DNA of 64,000 nt, from assembly GCA_035555315.1 (NCBI GenBank), contig DATMGU010000126.1, positions 186,001 through 250,000 on the forward strand. Direction: 5' to 3'. Positions 1 through 8,558 of the stretch are shown here, in pieces. The notes beneath the pieces are model-generated. The model was given only the letters and a program-made list of their open reading frames with translations, was not told where the DNA came from and made no database searches. The DNA comes from DATMGU01 sp035555315 (GTDB lineage Bacteria > Pseudomonadota > Alphaproteobacteria > ATCC43930 > CGMCC-115725). The stretch's first letter is position 1. Every line of letters begins with the position of its first letter. The translations under genes and the position numbers were made by a program.

Positions 1-957
1 ATCCGGTGCCGTGTAGACCCGGTCGGGGTTCAGATGGCGTTCGATGGTGCCGGCGCCCTTCGGCACGGTGGCGACGAGATCGCCCTTTATCAGGCCGAGC
101 CAGTTGCGGTAGACGACGATTTTGTCGTCAGCATCGACGGCGGCCACCGAATCCTCAAGATCCATGATCGTCGTCAGGGCCGATTCCAGGATCACATCGG
201 CGATGCCGGCGGGATCGCCCCGGCCGATCGAATGGGCCTTGTCGATGACGATCTCGGCATGCAGGCCGTTATGGCGCAGCAGCACGGCGGACGGCGCCGC
301 CTCGCCGCCGCCATAGCCGGCAAAGGCGGCGGGATCGCGCGGCGCCGTCACCCGGCCGCCGATCAGCGAGACGGCGAGACGGCCATCCGCGACGGTGATG
401 CCGTCGACCACCCCCCACCGCCCCTCGGCGAGGGGCGCTATCTCGTCGAGGACCGCCTTCGCCCGGGTCACGACTTTTTCCCCCCGGACCGGGTTGAATC
501 CCCTGCCGCGCTCGGCACCCTCCGTCTCCGGAATGGCGTCGGTGCCGTAGAGGGCATCGTACAGGCTGCCCCAACGGGCATTGGCGGCGTTCAGCGCATA
601 GCGGGCGTTCGACAGCGGCACGACCAGCTGGGGTCCCGCCACCTGCGCGATTTCCCCGTCGACATTCGCCGTCGTCACGGCGACGGGGCCAGGATCGGGG
701 AGGAGATAGCCGATCTCCGTCAAGAAAGCCTCATAGGCTACCGGATCGTGCGGCCGTCCGGCGCGGTCGCGGTGCCAGCCATCGATCTTCGCCTGGAGGG
801 TATCGCGGATCTCCAGCAGCGCGCGATTGCGCGGCGACAGATCGCGGACGATGGCGGCGAAGCCCGACCAGAACGCGTCCGGCGCGATGCCGGTCCCGGG
901 TGCGGCCTCCGTCTCGATGAAATCCCGCAAGCTCGGTTGAACGATCAGGTTCGGCAT
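1..957 (-). CDS. glcB: Malate synthase G, N-terminal part (3' end lies before the window)
   Basis: Condenses glyoxylate with acetyl-CoA to malate in the glyoxylate/glycolate pathway, cytoplasmic. About 319 N-terminal residues are visible from the ATG at 957 (MPNLIVQPSLRDFIE...). Typical of malate synthase G are the segment LVVPLSNARYALNAANARWG, the conserved RGFNPVRGEKV block and MDLEDSVAAVD near residue 270. The family is normally about 720 residues, so more than half, including the C-terminal catalytic Asp region, is outside the window. It is divergent from the nicotinamidase gene, with a 138-bp shared upstream region. Identity is firm; intactness of the missing part is unknown. Confidence 0.95.
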   Translation of the reverse strand, partial: MPNLIVQPSLRDFIETEAAPGTGIAPDAFWSGFAAIVRDLSPRNRALLEIRDTLQAKIDGWHRDRAGRPHDPVAYEAFLTEIGYLLPDPGPVAVTTANVDGEIAQVAGPQLVVPLSNARYALNAANARWGSLYDALYGTDAIPETEGAERGRGFNPVRGEKVVTRAKAVLDEIAPLAEGRWGVVDGITVADGRLAVSLIGGRVTAPRDPAAFAGYGGGEAAPSAVLLRHNGLHAEIVIDKAHSIGRGDPAGIADVILESALTTIMDLEDSVAAVDADDKIVVYRNWLGLIKGDLVATVPKGAGTIERHLNPDRVYTAPD

Positions 958-1023
958 GGTCACGCCCCTCAATTCTTGTGGCTGGTCTCATGGCCCGCGA
1001 GCCGCCGTGAAGATAGCTGGTCG

Positions 1024-1044
1024 CGCCCCCTTGCAACAGGGGCG
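1024..1044. promoter_or_regulatory. GC-rich inverted repeat between glcB and pncA
   Basis: CGCCCC and GGGGCG arms separated by nine bases lie in the divergent upstream region of the two genes. It could be an operator or chance in GC-rich DNA. No -10/-35 pair is convincing nearby. Confidence 0.25.
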
Positions 1045-1095
1045 GCCCCATGGTCGTGGTATGGCTCTGAACGACGACAGGAGACGGGTCGCATC

Positions 1096-1752
1096 ATGAG
1101 TAAGATAGCTATCCAACGCGCGACGGACATCCTCGGATTGATCGATATCCAGCCGACCTTCATGCCGGGCGGGGAGCTGCCGGTGCCCGACGGCGCGGCG
1201 GTCGTACCGATCGCCAACCGATTGATGGAGCGCTGTTTCGATCACGCCTTCGCGACCCAGGATTGGCATCCCCCGGGCCACAGTTCCTTTGCGAGCAGCC
1301 ATCCCGGCAAACAGCCCTTCGAGACGATCGCCCTCTCCTATGGCGAACAGACGCTCTGGCCGGACCATGGCCTGCAGGGCAGTGCCGGTGCCGCCCTGCA
1401 TCCGGATCTGCGGCCGGCGAAGATCGAACTCGTCGTCCGGAAGGGTTTCCGTCCCGGGATCGACAGCTATTCGGCGTTTTTCGAGAATGATCGAAAGACC
1501 TCGACCGGTCTGGCCGGCTATCTGCGGGAGCGGGGCTTCCAACGGATTTTCCTGGCCGGGCTCGCGACGGATTTCTGCGTCGCCTTCTCCGCCGAGGACG
1601 CGGCCGATCTGGGGTTCGAGGCCCTGGTGATCGAGGATGCCTGCCGCGGCATCGGCATGCCGGCGGGCGCCGGCGCCACCACGATCGACGCGGCCCGGAT
1701 CAGGCTCCTGGCGAAGGGCGTCCGATTCGTCTCCAGCGGCGACCTCGCCTGA
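1096..1752 (+). CDS. pncA: Nicotinamidase, isochorismatase-fold
   Basis: Hydrolyses nicotinamide to nicotinate and ammonia for NAD salvage; cytoplasmic. The 218-residue product has the family triad Asp17 (LIDIQPTF), Lys116 (VVRKGF) and Cys161 (GLATDFCVAFSA), plus the metal-binding pair in QDWHPPGHSSF (Asp56, His58). The order and the length of about 210 match PncA. The reading frame stays open upstream through the antisense of glcB, so the ATG at 1096, preceded by a GACAGGAGA-type ribosome site, is chosen as the start. It could in principle be another isochorismatase-family amidase, but the DWHPxxHSSF and ATDFCV signatures are typical of nicotinamidase. Confidence 0.92.
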   Translation: MSKIAIQRATDILGLIDIQPTFMPGGELPVPDGAAVVPIANRLMERCFDHAFATQDWHPPGHSSFASSHPGKQPFETIALSYGEQTLWPDHGLQGSAGAALHPDLRPAKIELVVRKGFRPGIDSYSAFFENDRKTSTGLAGYLRERGFQRIFLAGLATDFCVAFSAEDAADLGFEALVIEDACRGIGMPAGAGATTIDAARIRLLAKGVRFVSSGDLA

Positions 1753-1765
1753 CGGGCCTCGGGCT

Positions 1766-3304
1766 CTAGAACCGGGAACTCTGACGATAGAACGGCTCGT
1801 GCCGGGCGGGGTCGATGTAATCGCGATAGAAGGCCCGTACATGCGGCAGCAATGCCCGGGAAAGGTGTCGCCGCTCGACCTCGTCGCTCGATAGGGCATG
1901 CTGCAACTGCCGGTGCAGTTCCTGTAGCGCGCCGTCCCGGTCGACGCGGGTGAACCGCCGCTCCGCATAGATCGCCTCGCCGTCGCAGAGCACGGTCGTG
2001 ACGGCACCGGCCTTGGCGCGCTGCACGACCGCATCGAGCACCGTCGTTTCCTCGTCGAGATAGGGAAAGCTGATCTGATCCCAATCGAGCAGGACGAGAT
2101 CCGCCGCCTTGCCGACGGCGATCTCGCCGATCTGCCCGGCGAAACCGGTCGTCGCGGCACCGCCAACCGTCGCCATGCGAAAGACCTGCGGCACCGTCGG
2201 CACCGAATCATCCATGCCCGGCACGCGATGGGCACGCAGGACCATGCGCATTTCCTGCAGCATATCCCGATCGTCGTTGATCCCGGCCTCGTCGATACCG
2301 ATGGCGCAGGTGATGCCGGCCGCTTCGAACCGGTTCAGCGGGGCGATGCCGGAGCGCAGCCGGAAATTCGACGAGCAGTTGTGACAGATGCAGGTCCCGG
2401 TCCGGGCGACCGTCTCGATTTCCGACTCGCTCAGCCAGACGCCGTGGCCAAGGGTCATCCGCGGGCCGAGCAGGTCGAAGCGCTCCAGATGCTCGATCGC
2501 GGACCCGCCGGTCCGACGGCGCGCATATTCCTTCTGATAGGCCGTCTCCAGCAGATGCATATGCAGCTTGACGTCGTGAGCGCGCGCGGCATCCGACAGC
2601 CGGGTAAGAGCCTCGTCCGAACACCAATGCAGATTGGCGGGCGCCAGCTGGATGCGCGCGCGACGGCTGCCCGCGTGGTCGGCGTGCAGCCGCTCGAACA
2701 GCCCGATCATGTCGTCGAGCGACATCCGGAAACGATCGAACCAGGCCTGCATCGGCCCACGCAGCTCGGCCGGAAGGCTCGCCACGAGCGCTTGGTCATC
2801 CTGGTAGACCAGACGATTCTGCTCGCGCACCGCGTGGCAATAGGAAGCGCGCATACCGACATCGTGATAGGCGCGCAATACCGCGCGCGAGATTGCCTCG
2901 ACCTCGCCCGCGTTGCCCGGCGCCCAGCCATGGATGTGCTGCACCGTGGTGATGCCCGAGGCGATCATCTCGAAGGCCGAATAGAGCGTGTCGAGATAGG
3001 GATCGATACTACGACACACCAAGCGGGTGATGAACCACAGCTCCAGCGGCATATCGGGCGAACCCAATTGCAGCGGCGTCAACCCGACATGGTGGTGGGC
3101 ATTGACGAAGCCGGGAACCAGGATTTCGCGCCCGCTACCGACGACCGCGACGTCGCGATAGCGGGCCTGCAACGTTTCGAACCTATCGACCGCGACGATG
3201 ACGCCGTCTTCCTGCAGTACGGCCCCCTCCGCGATTTCCCGGCAGCCATGCCGTCCTTCGGCATGGGCGATGAGCGTGCGGCTGCGGATCAGCGAAACTG
3301 CCAT
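1766..3304 (-). CDS. Amidohydrolase, cytosine deaminase / triazine hydrolase-like subfamily
   Basis: A 512-residue metal-dependent hydrolase or deaminase of the ATZ/TRZ type. Metal ligands are visible in order: FVNAHHHVG (HxH), KLHMHLLET, TLGHGVWLSE and GIDEAGIND (Asp). The C-terminal AVGKAADLVLLDWD strand closes the beta-sandwich domain. Known members act on guanine, 8-oxoguanine, hydroxyatrazine or related heterocycles; the substrate cannot be read from sequence. It starts 60 bp after the double-ATPase gene on the same strand with an AGGGAA site 7 nt before ATG, so it is probably the last gene of that transporter operon and may process the imported compound. The C-terminal extension after about residue 440 is longer than in many relatives. 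Confidence 0.85.
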   Translation of the reverse strand: MAVSLIRSRTLIAHAEGRHGCREIAEGAVLQEDGVIVAVDRFETLQARYRDVAVVGSGREILVPGFVNAHHHVGLTPLQLGSPDMPLELWFITRLVCRSIDPYLDTLYSAFEMIASGITTVQHIHGWAPGNAGEVEAISRAVLRAYHDVGMRASYCHAVREQNRLVYQDDQALVASLPAELRGPMQAWFDRFRMSLDDMIGLFERLHADHAGSRRARIQLAPANLHWCSDEALTRLSDAARAHDVKLHMHLLETAYQKEYARRRTGGSAIEHLERFDLLGPRMTLGHGVWLSESEIETVARTGTCICHNCSSNFRLRSGIAPLNRFEAAGITCAIGIDEAGINDDRDMLQEMRMVLRAHRVPGMDDSVPTVPQVFRMATVGGAATTGFAGQIGEIAVGKAADLVLLDWDQISFPYLDEETTVLDAVVQRAKAGAVTTVLCDGEAIYAERRFTRVDRDGALQELHRQLQHALSSDEVERRHLSRALLPHVRAFYRDYIDPARHEPFYRQSSRF

Positions 3305-3364
3305 CGGAATGTTCCCTGACTAGGAGTGAGCCTCAACCCAGAGCGGTCGAGCACGCGGCGATTG

Positions 3365-4972
3365 TCACCCCGCCGTGACGAGTTGCGGGATGGAGGCGAC
3401 CAGTTCGGCGGTATAGGGCGTCTGGGGTGCCCGGAACAACGCCTGGCTGTCACCCTGCTCGACGATGCGGCCGGTTTGCAGCACGATCAGCCGCGCGCAC
3501 AACATGCGCACGACATTGAGGTCGTGGCTGACGAACAGATAGGCGAGGCCCTCCTCGGCGCGCAGCCGGTCGAGCAGTTCCAGGATCACCGCCTGCACGG
3601 ATACGTCGAGGGCCGCCGTCGGCTCGTCCAGCACCAGGAGTTTCGGGCGGACCACGAGCGCGCGGGCGATGCCGACGCGCGCCTTCTGGCCGCCGGAGAG
3701 CTGGTGCGGGTAGCGGGACAGGAGATCGGCCCCGAGGCCGGCGCGGGCGGCACAGGCCTCAACCTCTTCGGCGAGCCGAGTGCCTCTGGCGCCGCCCAGA
3801 CGGCGCAGCGGATCGGCGATCGCATCGAAGGCGGTGAAGCGCGGGTTGAGGCTATCGCCCGCGTCCTGAAACACGATTTGCACCAGGCGGCGCTGTGGCG
3901 CGCGGTGGAATTCCCGCGCCGGGATGGCACCGATCGCCGCGCCGTCCAGCCGGATATCGCCGGCATCGGCATCCATCAGCCGGCAGACCAGACGGGAGAT
4001 GGTGGTCTTGCCGGAACCGGATTCGCCGACCAGCCCCAGGCTCTCCCCCGCGGCGATCGAGAACGAGACATCGTCGACCGCCAGTGTGCCATCGGCGAAG
4101 CGCTTGCTGAGCTTGGAGACCTCCAGCAAGGGGGGGCCTAAGATCGTGGCGCGGCTGCCGGGGAGGGTGGAGGTCGCGGTCGGCGAGGCCGCGACCAGGC
4201 GCCGCGTATAGGGATGGCCGGGGGCCGAAAACAATTTGGCGGGCGGCGCGGTCTCGACCACCTTGCCCTGCTCCATCACCATCACGCGTTGGCAGTATTG
4301 CGCGGCCAAGGCGAGATCATGGGTGATCAGGATCTGCGCCATGCCATGGGCGCGGGTAAGCTGCGCCAGCAGGTCCATCACCGCCTTCTGGGTGGTGACG
4401 TCGAGCCCCGTCGTCGGCTCGTCGGCGATCAGCAAAGCGGGTTCGCAGGCCATCGCCATGGCGATCATCACCCGCTGGCACATGCCGCCCGACAACTCGT
4501 GCGGGTAGGAAAGCAGCCGCCGCTCCGGCTCGCGGATGCGCACCTGCCGCAACGCCTCCAGCGCCGCGGCGCGGGCCTCGGCAGGCGAGAGTTTTCGATG
4601 CGACCGCAAGGCGTCGGCGATCTGCAGACCGACGGGGCGGATCGGGTTGAGCGCCGCGCGCGGGTTCTGGAAGATCATGGCGATCTCCGCCCCGCGCAGG
4701 CCGCGCAACCGGCGCTGGGAGGCGCCCGCGATGTCCTCGCCGCGCCACAGGATGCGACCGCCGGTGATCCGCCCGGCCCGGTCCAGCAGGCGCAAGGCGG
4801 CCAGTGCCGTGACCGATTTGCCGGAGCCGCTTTCGCCGACGATGCCCAGCGTCTCGCCGGGGGCTATCGTGAGGTCGACACCGCGCAGCGCCCGCACCAG
4901 GCCATGCCGCGTGGCGAAAGACACGTGCAGATCCTCGACCCGCAACAGCTCGTTCGCGGACGGCCCGCTCAT
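3365..4972 (-). CDS. Dipeptide/oligopeptide-type ABC transporter, fused double ATPase (DppD-DppF)
   Basis: This 535-residue protein carries two complete nucleotide-binding domains and energises the permease pair encoded just upstream. Domain 1 has Walker A GESGSGKSV, signature ELSGGMCQRV and Walker B LLIADEPTTGLD. Domain 2 has GESGSGKTT, QLSGGQKARV and LLVLDEPTAALD. Other bacteria encode these as separate DppD and DppF; the fused form resembles YejF/GsiA. The start is the ATG at 4972, which overlaps the permease stop as ATGA; the open frame further upstream is antiparallel-frame noise inside dppC. The Cys-rich oligopeptide C-terminal extension is short or absent. Substrate is not predictable. 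Confidence 0.92.
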   Translation of the reverse strand: MSGPSANELLRVEDLHVSFATRHGLVRALRGVDLTIAPGETLGIVGESGSGKSVTALAALRLLDRAGRITGGRILWRGEDIAGASQRRLRGLRGAEIAMIFQNPRAALNPIRPVGLQIADALRSHRKLSPAEARAAALEALRQVRIREPERRLLSYPHELSGGMCQRVMIAMAMACEPALLIADEPTTGLDVTTQKAVMDLLAQLTRAHGMAQILITHDLALAAQYCQRVMVMEQGKVVETAPPAKLFSAPGHPYTRRLVAASPTATSTLPGSRATILGPPLLEVSKLSKRFADGTLAVDDVSFSIAAGESLGLVGESGSGKTTISRLVCRLMDADAGDIRLDGAAIGAIPAREFHRAPQRRLVQIVFQDAGDSLNPRFTAFDAIADPLRRLGGARGTRLAEEVEACAARAGLGADLLSRYPHQLSGGQKARVGIARALVVRPKLLVLDEPTAALDVSVQAVILELLDRLRAEEGLAYLFVSHDLNVVRMLCARLIVLQTGRIVEQGDSQALFRAPQTPYTAELVASIPQLVTAG

Positions 4973-5820
4973 GTGCGCATGCGCGGGTCCAGCATGTCGC
5001 GCAGCCCGTCCCCCAACAGATTGAAGCACAGCACCGACAGCATCAGCGCCAGGCCCGGAAACGCCACCAGCCACCAATGGCCGACGGTGATGAAGCGGGC
5101 GCCCTCGGCCACCATGATTCCCCATTCCGGCGTGGGCGGACGCACGCCGAGGCCGATGAAGCTGAGGCCGGCGGCGTTGAGGATCGCCCAGCCGAGATTG
5201 AGCGAGATCTGCACCGCCATGGCCGGCAGGACATTGGGCAACAGGAAGCGCAGCACGATGCGCCCCGGTCCGTTGCCGGAGGCCGACGCCGCCTCGACCC
5301 ACCCCGCCTGGCGCCGCACCGCGACCTCCGCCCGGGCGAAGCGGATATAGAAGGGCAGATTGATGATGGCGGTGGCGTAGACGATGTTCTCCACCCGGTT
5401 GCCCAGCGCCGCCACCATCGCCATGGCCAGCACGAACAGCGGGAAGGCCATCAGCACATCGACGACGCGGCCGACCCAGCGATCCACCGCCCCGCCGCGA
5501 AAGCCGCAGGCGCCGCCGATCACAGCGCCGACGATGAAGGAAAGGAACACGGCGGCGGCGGCGATGGCATAGTCGAGCCGCCCGGCGGCGACCACCCGTG
5601 CCAGGACGTCCCGCCCCAGCTGGTCGGTGCCGGCCCAATGGGCGGCACTGGGCGGCTGCAACGCGTGAGCGACATCCGAGGTGACGGGATCATACCGCGT
5701 CAGCAGCGGACCGATCACCGCCGCGAGCACCAGCACCAGCCCGAGGATGGCTGCCAGCGCGCTGACCCGGTTGCCGCGCAGCACATGGAGAGCGTGGCCG
5801 GCGGCGGCAGCGGCGCTCAT
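4969..5820 (-). CDS. Dipeptide-type ABC transporter permease (DppC-like)
   Basis: A 283-residue inner-membrane permease. It has an N-terminal membrane anchor (LGLVLVLAAVIGPLLTRYDP), the GTDQLGRDVLARVV block typical of DppC/OppC, and the cytoplasmic coupling (EAA) loop AASASGNGPGRIVLRFLLPN. It pairs with the DppB-like permease upstream and the double ATPase downstream (ATGA overlap). A GTG at 5844 is also in frame, but ATG 5820 is preferred: it is the last of four ATGA units in a 14-bp tandem repeat that separates it from dppB. The ATG at 5862, in the first unit, is in frame but meets a stop after five codons. Confidence 0.92.
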   Translation of the reverse strand: MSAAAAAGHALHVLRGNRVSALAAILGLVLVLAAVIGPLLTRYDPVTSDVAHALQPPSAAHWAGTDQLGRDVLARVVAAGRLDYAIAAAAVFLSFIVGAVIGGACGFRGGAVDRWVGRVVDVLMAFPLFVLAMAMVAALGNRVENIVYATAIINLPFYIRFARAEVAVRRQAGWVEAASASGNGPGRIVLRFLLPNVLPAMAVQISLNLGWAILNAAGLSFIGLGVRPPTPEWGIMVAEGARFITVGHWWLVAFPGLALMLSVLCFNLLGDGLRDMLDPRMRT

Positions 5821-5862
5821 GGTGGGGCGCTCATGGTGCGGCACTCATGATGGGATGCTCAT
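5817..5862 (-). repeat. 14-bp tandem repeat carrying four ATGA motifs at the dppB/dppC junction
   Basis: On the minus strand ATGA recurs at exact 14-bp steps (plus-strand TCAT at 5859, 5845, 5831, 5817), with units of the type ATGAGCGCCCCACC. The first contains the dppB stop and the last the dppC start. Three extra units (42 bp) appear to have been inserted into what would otherwise be a one-base ATGA overlap. Confidence 0.8.
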
Positions 5863-6893
5863 GCGGCCGCCACGCGGGGATCGGCGAGGCCGTACAACAC
5901 ATCGACCAGCAGGTTCACCAGCACGAAGATCGAGGCCATCAGCAGCACGAAGCCTTGTACGGGCGCATAATCCGACGCGAGCAGGGCATCGAGCGCATAG
6001 GCGGCGACACCGGGCCAGGAGAACACCTTCTCGACCAGCACATTGGCGCCGAGCATGGTGGAGAAGACGATGCCGGCGATGGTCAGCACCGGAAGGGCCG
6101 CGTTGCGCAGGGCATAGACCACGATGATCCGGCTGCGCGACAGACCCATGGCGCGGCCGGTCCGGATGAAATCGCTGCCTAGCACGGCCAGCATCGAGGC
6201 GCGAGTCATGCGCGCCAAGGGGGCGAGCACGAACAGCGCCATCGTCGCGGCCGGCAGCACCAGCTGGCGCAACGCCGCGGCGGCGGCCTCGGCGTCACCC
6301 GCCAGCAGGGAGTCGATCACCAAAAATCCCGTCAGGCTGGGCGGCGGCGCGGTGAAAACGTCGATCCGGCCGGTCGGATCGGGGGCGATGCCGGCGAGGT
6401 AGTAGAACACATAGATCAGCAGCAGCCCGGAGACGAAAGTCGGCACGCAGACCCCCAGAGTGCAGAGGAAGCGCACCGCATGGTCGATCGCCGTACCGGG
6501 GTTAAGCGCGGCCGCCACGCCCATGGGGATGGCGAGGCCGAGCGCGATGAACAGGGCCGTGAAAGTCAGCTCCAGCGAGGCCGGCAGGCGCTCGCGCAGA
6601 TCCTTCAGCACCGGCTGGCCGGTGGTCATGGAGCGGCCGAACGAGCCGGTGCCGATATCGCGCAGGTAGAAGGCGAGCTGCACCGGGATCGACCGGTCCA
6701 GCCCCATCTGGTGGCGCAGATCCTGGATCTCCTGCTGCCCGGCGCTGGGGCCTGAGGCGAAGAACACCGCCGGATCGCCCGGCAGCACGCGCATCAGCAC
6801 GAAGGTGAACACCACCACGCCCAGCAAGGCCGGCAGCGAGGACAACAGACGCTGCCCCGCCAACCTCGCGATCCCGGCGAGCTTGCGCACCAC
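5859..6893 (-). CDS. Dipeptide-type ABC transporter permease (DppB-like)
   Basis: A 344-residue inner-membrane permease with the classic DppB opening (TFVLMRVLPGDPAVFF), several hydrophobic segments and the coupling loop RTGRAMGLSRSRIIVVYALRNA. It forms the channel with the DppC-like partner. The start is uncertain: AGGAGG overlaps a GTG GTG pair at 6893/6890, leaving almost no spacing, so an unusual start a few codons later is possible. The binding-protein stop lies 9 bp upstream, so translation is probably coupled. Length fits the family (310-340). Confidence 0.9.
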   Translation of the reverse strand: MVRKLAGIARLAGQRLLSSLPALLGVVVFTFVLMRVLPGDPAVFFASGPSAGQQEIQDLRHQMGLDRSIPVQLAFYLRDIGTGSFGRSMTTGQPVLKDLRERLPASLELTFTALFIALGLAIPMGVAAALNPGTAIDHAVRFLCTLGVCVPTFVSGLLLIYVFYYLAGIAPDPTGRIDVFTAPPPSLTGFLVIDSLLAGDAEAAAAALRQLVLPAATMALFVLAPLARMTRASMLAVLGSDFIRTGRAMGLSRSRIIVVYALRNAALPVLTIAGIVFSTMLGANVLVEKVFSWPGVAAYALDALLASDYAPVQGFVLLMASIFVLVNLLVDVLYGLADPRVAAA

Positions 6894-6902
6894 CTCCTGG
6901 GA

Positions 6903-8525
6903 CTACTGACGCTTGAGGTCGCGGTAATCCACCTGGCGGTGAAACCAGTAGGTATAACCGTCGACGGTCGGACCCATCACCGCGTCTTGGCTCGGCTGCC
7001 ACAGGAAGGCCTCCGGCACCTGGTCGGCGGTGATGGCGACGAGCTTTTTCGCCAGCGCTTCGTACTTCACCGGATCCGGTTCGAACCGCGCGGTCTGGGC
7101 GGTCGCCACCACGTCCTGGTTGTCCCACGAGCTATAGTTCCAGCGCTGGTCGCCGGTGAAGAAGTTGCGGAAAAAATAGTCGGTCGAGGTCATCCAGGAG
7201 ATCGGCGTGTCGGTAAACATCGCCACCTTCTTCTCGGTCACCAGCGTGCTCATCTGCGCGTCCGGCAGCTTCTGGATCTCCACCCGAATACCGATCTTGC
7301 CGAGTGACTCCTTAAGCAAGGCCGCCAGCGGATCGTTGATTTGAGCGGTGCTGACGCTATAGCTGAAGGTGGTGTCGAAACCCTCGGCGAACCCTGCCTC
7401 GGTCAGCAGCTTCTTGGCGGCGACGAGATCGGTGTGCTCGGGCATCGGCTGAGGAAACTTACCGTCCGGCGGCGTCGTGGTCCAATCGGCGCCGTATAAT
7501 TTAGCGCCGCGACCGAAGATCGCCGCCTTGAACATGTCCTCATACGGCAAGGCGGCTGCGATCGCCCGACGCACCTTCACATTGTCGTAGGGCGGAATGC
7601 GGGTATTGAACGCCACCACGGTGAAGGCATTGAACTGCGGCGTCGAGACGACCTTGAGCTTACCGGACTTTTCGATCTCCGGAACGTCGCTCGATTGCAG
7701 GTCGATCGCGATATCGGCATCGCCACGGGCGAGCAGATTGGCCCGGGTAGCCGCCTCCGGCACGGTTTGCGCGATGATCCGCTTGAAGAACGGCAAGGTG
7801 CCGTCCTTGCCGCCCTTCCAGGCCTCGTTGCGATGCAGGACGATCTGCTCGCCGGGCTTGAACACGTCCACGACATAGGCACCGCTACCGGCCTCGTGCT
7901 CCTTCAGCCATTGCAGCGCCCAGGGGTCGTCTTCGGTGACATGGGCCTTGGCGACCTTGGAATTGACCATGATGGCGTAGACGGTGGCGAGGTTGGGCAG
8001 CGCCAGACGGTCCGGCTTGTCCAGCTTCACCTGGACGGTCATCGGATCGATGATGGTGAACTGGCTGGCGCTGGTCAGCGAGCCGGTCAGCATCTGCGGC
8101 GGGCCCAGAGACTTCGCCGTGACGGCGCGATCGAGCGACCATTTCACGTCCTCGGCGGTCACCGGCGTGCCGTCATGCCAGGTGGCGTCGGGACGCAGGT
8201 GGAAGGTGATGGTCAGGCCATCCGGGCTGATGTCGAAGCTCTTGGCCAGTTCCGGGCGCATATGGTCGAAATCGAAGATGAAGCCCTTGCCATTGGCCTT
8301 GCGTTCGAAGGTCACCAGCCGGTCATAGACGTTCATGCTCATGCCGAACGCCTCGCGCGTCGAGCCCGGCACGGTCGGGTCCAGCGTGTTGACGGTGTTG
8401 CCGGTGACCTGGCGCAGCGTCTCGGCGCGGGTCTGAGCGGCGGCGTGCGGTGCCGCCGAGAGCAGGATCGCGAGGCTCAGCGACACCGCCGCGCCCCCAC
8501 CCAAAATTCGTGCAACGCCACTCAT
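6903..8525 (-). CDS. Periplasmic substrate-binding protein of a dipeptide-type ABC transporter
   Basis: A 540-residue extracellular solute-binding protein family 5 member that captures the substrate for the permease/ATPase genes downstream. It has a Sec signal peptide (hydrophobic SLSLAILLSAAPHAAAQ, cleavage after AHAAAQ-like residues near 32). Family 5 features include TITFHLRPDATWHDGTPVTAEDVKWSLDR (residues about 100-130), NVKVRRAIAAALPYEDM and the late WNYSSWDN block. The ATG at 8525 is chosen over the in-frame GTG three codons upstream; GGTGGA precedes it. It starts 33 bp after the monooxygenase gene, so it belongs to the SDR-monooxygenase-transporter operon. Ligand unknown: peptides, opines, sugars and nickel are all carried by this family. 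Confidence 0.92.
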   Translation of the reverse strand: MSGVARILGGGAAVSLSLAILLSAAPHAAAQTRAETLRQVTGNTVNTLDPTVPGSTREAFGMSMNVYDRLVTFERKANGKGFIFDFDHMRPELAKSFDISPDGLTITFHLRPDATWHDGTPVTAEDVKWSLDRAVTAKSLGPPQMLTGSLTSASQFTIIDPMTVQVKLDKPDRLALPNLATVYAIMVNSKVAKAHVTEDDPWALQWLKEHEAGSGAYVVDVFKPGEQIVLHRNEAWKGGKDGTLPFFKRIIAQTVPEAATRANLLARGDADIAIDLQSSDVPEIEKSGKLKVVSTPQFNAFTVVAFNTRIPPYDNVKVRRAIAAALPYEDMFKAAIFGRGAKLYGADWTTTPPDGKFPQPMPEHTDLVAAKKLLTEAGFAEGFDTTFSYSVSTAQINDPLAALLKESLGKIGIRVEIQKLPDAQMSTLVTEKKVAMFTDTPISWMTSTDYFFRNFFTGDQRWNYSSWDNQDVVATAQTARFEPDPVKYEALAKKLVAITADQVPEAFLWQPSQDAVMGPTVDGYTYWFHRQVDYRDLKRQ

Positions 8526-8558
8526 GCTGTCCACCGCCCTTGTTGTCCCGAGATGTGG

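Noticed and set aside
34..1095. Long open frame on the plus strand running into the nicotinamidase gene
   Set aside because: It is antisense to malate synthase G, has Asp/Arg/Gly-rich composition without any domain, and the nicotinamidase family starts at 1096.
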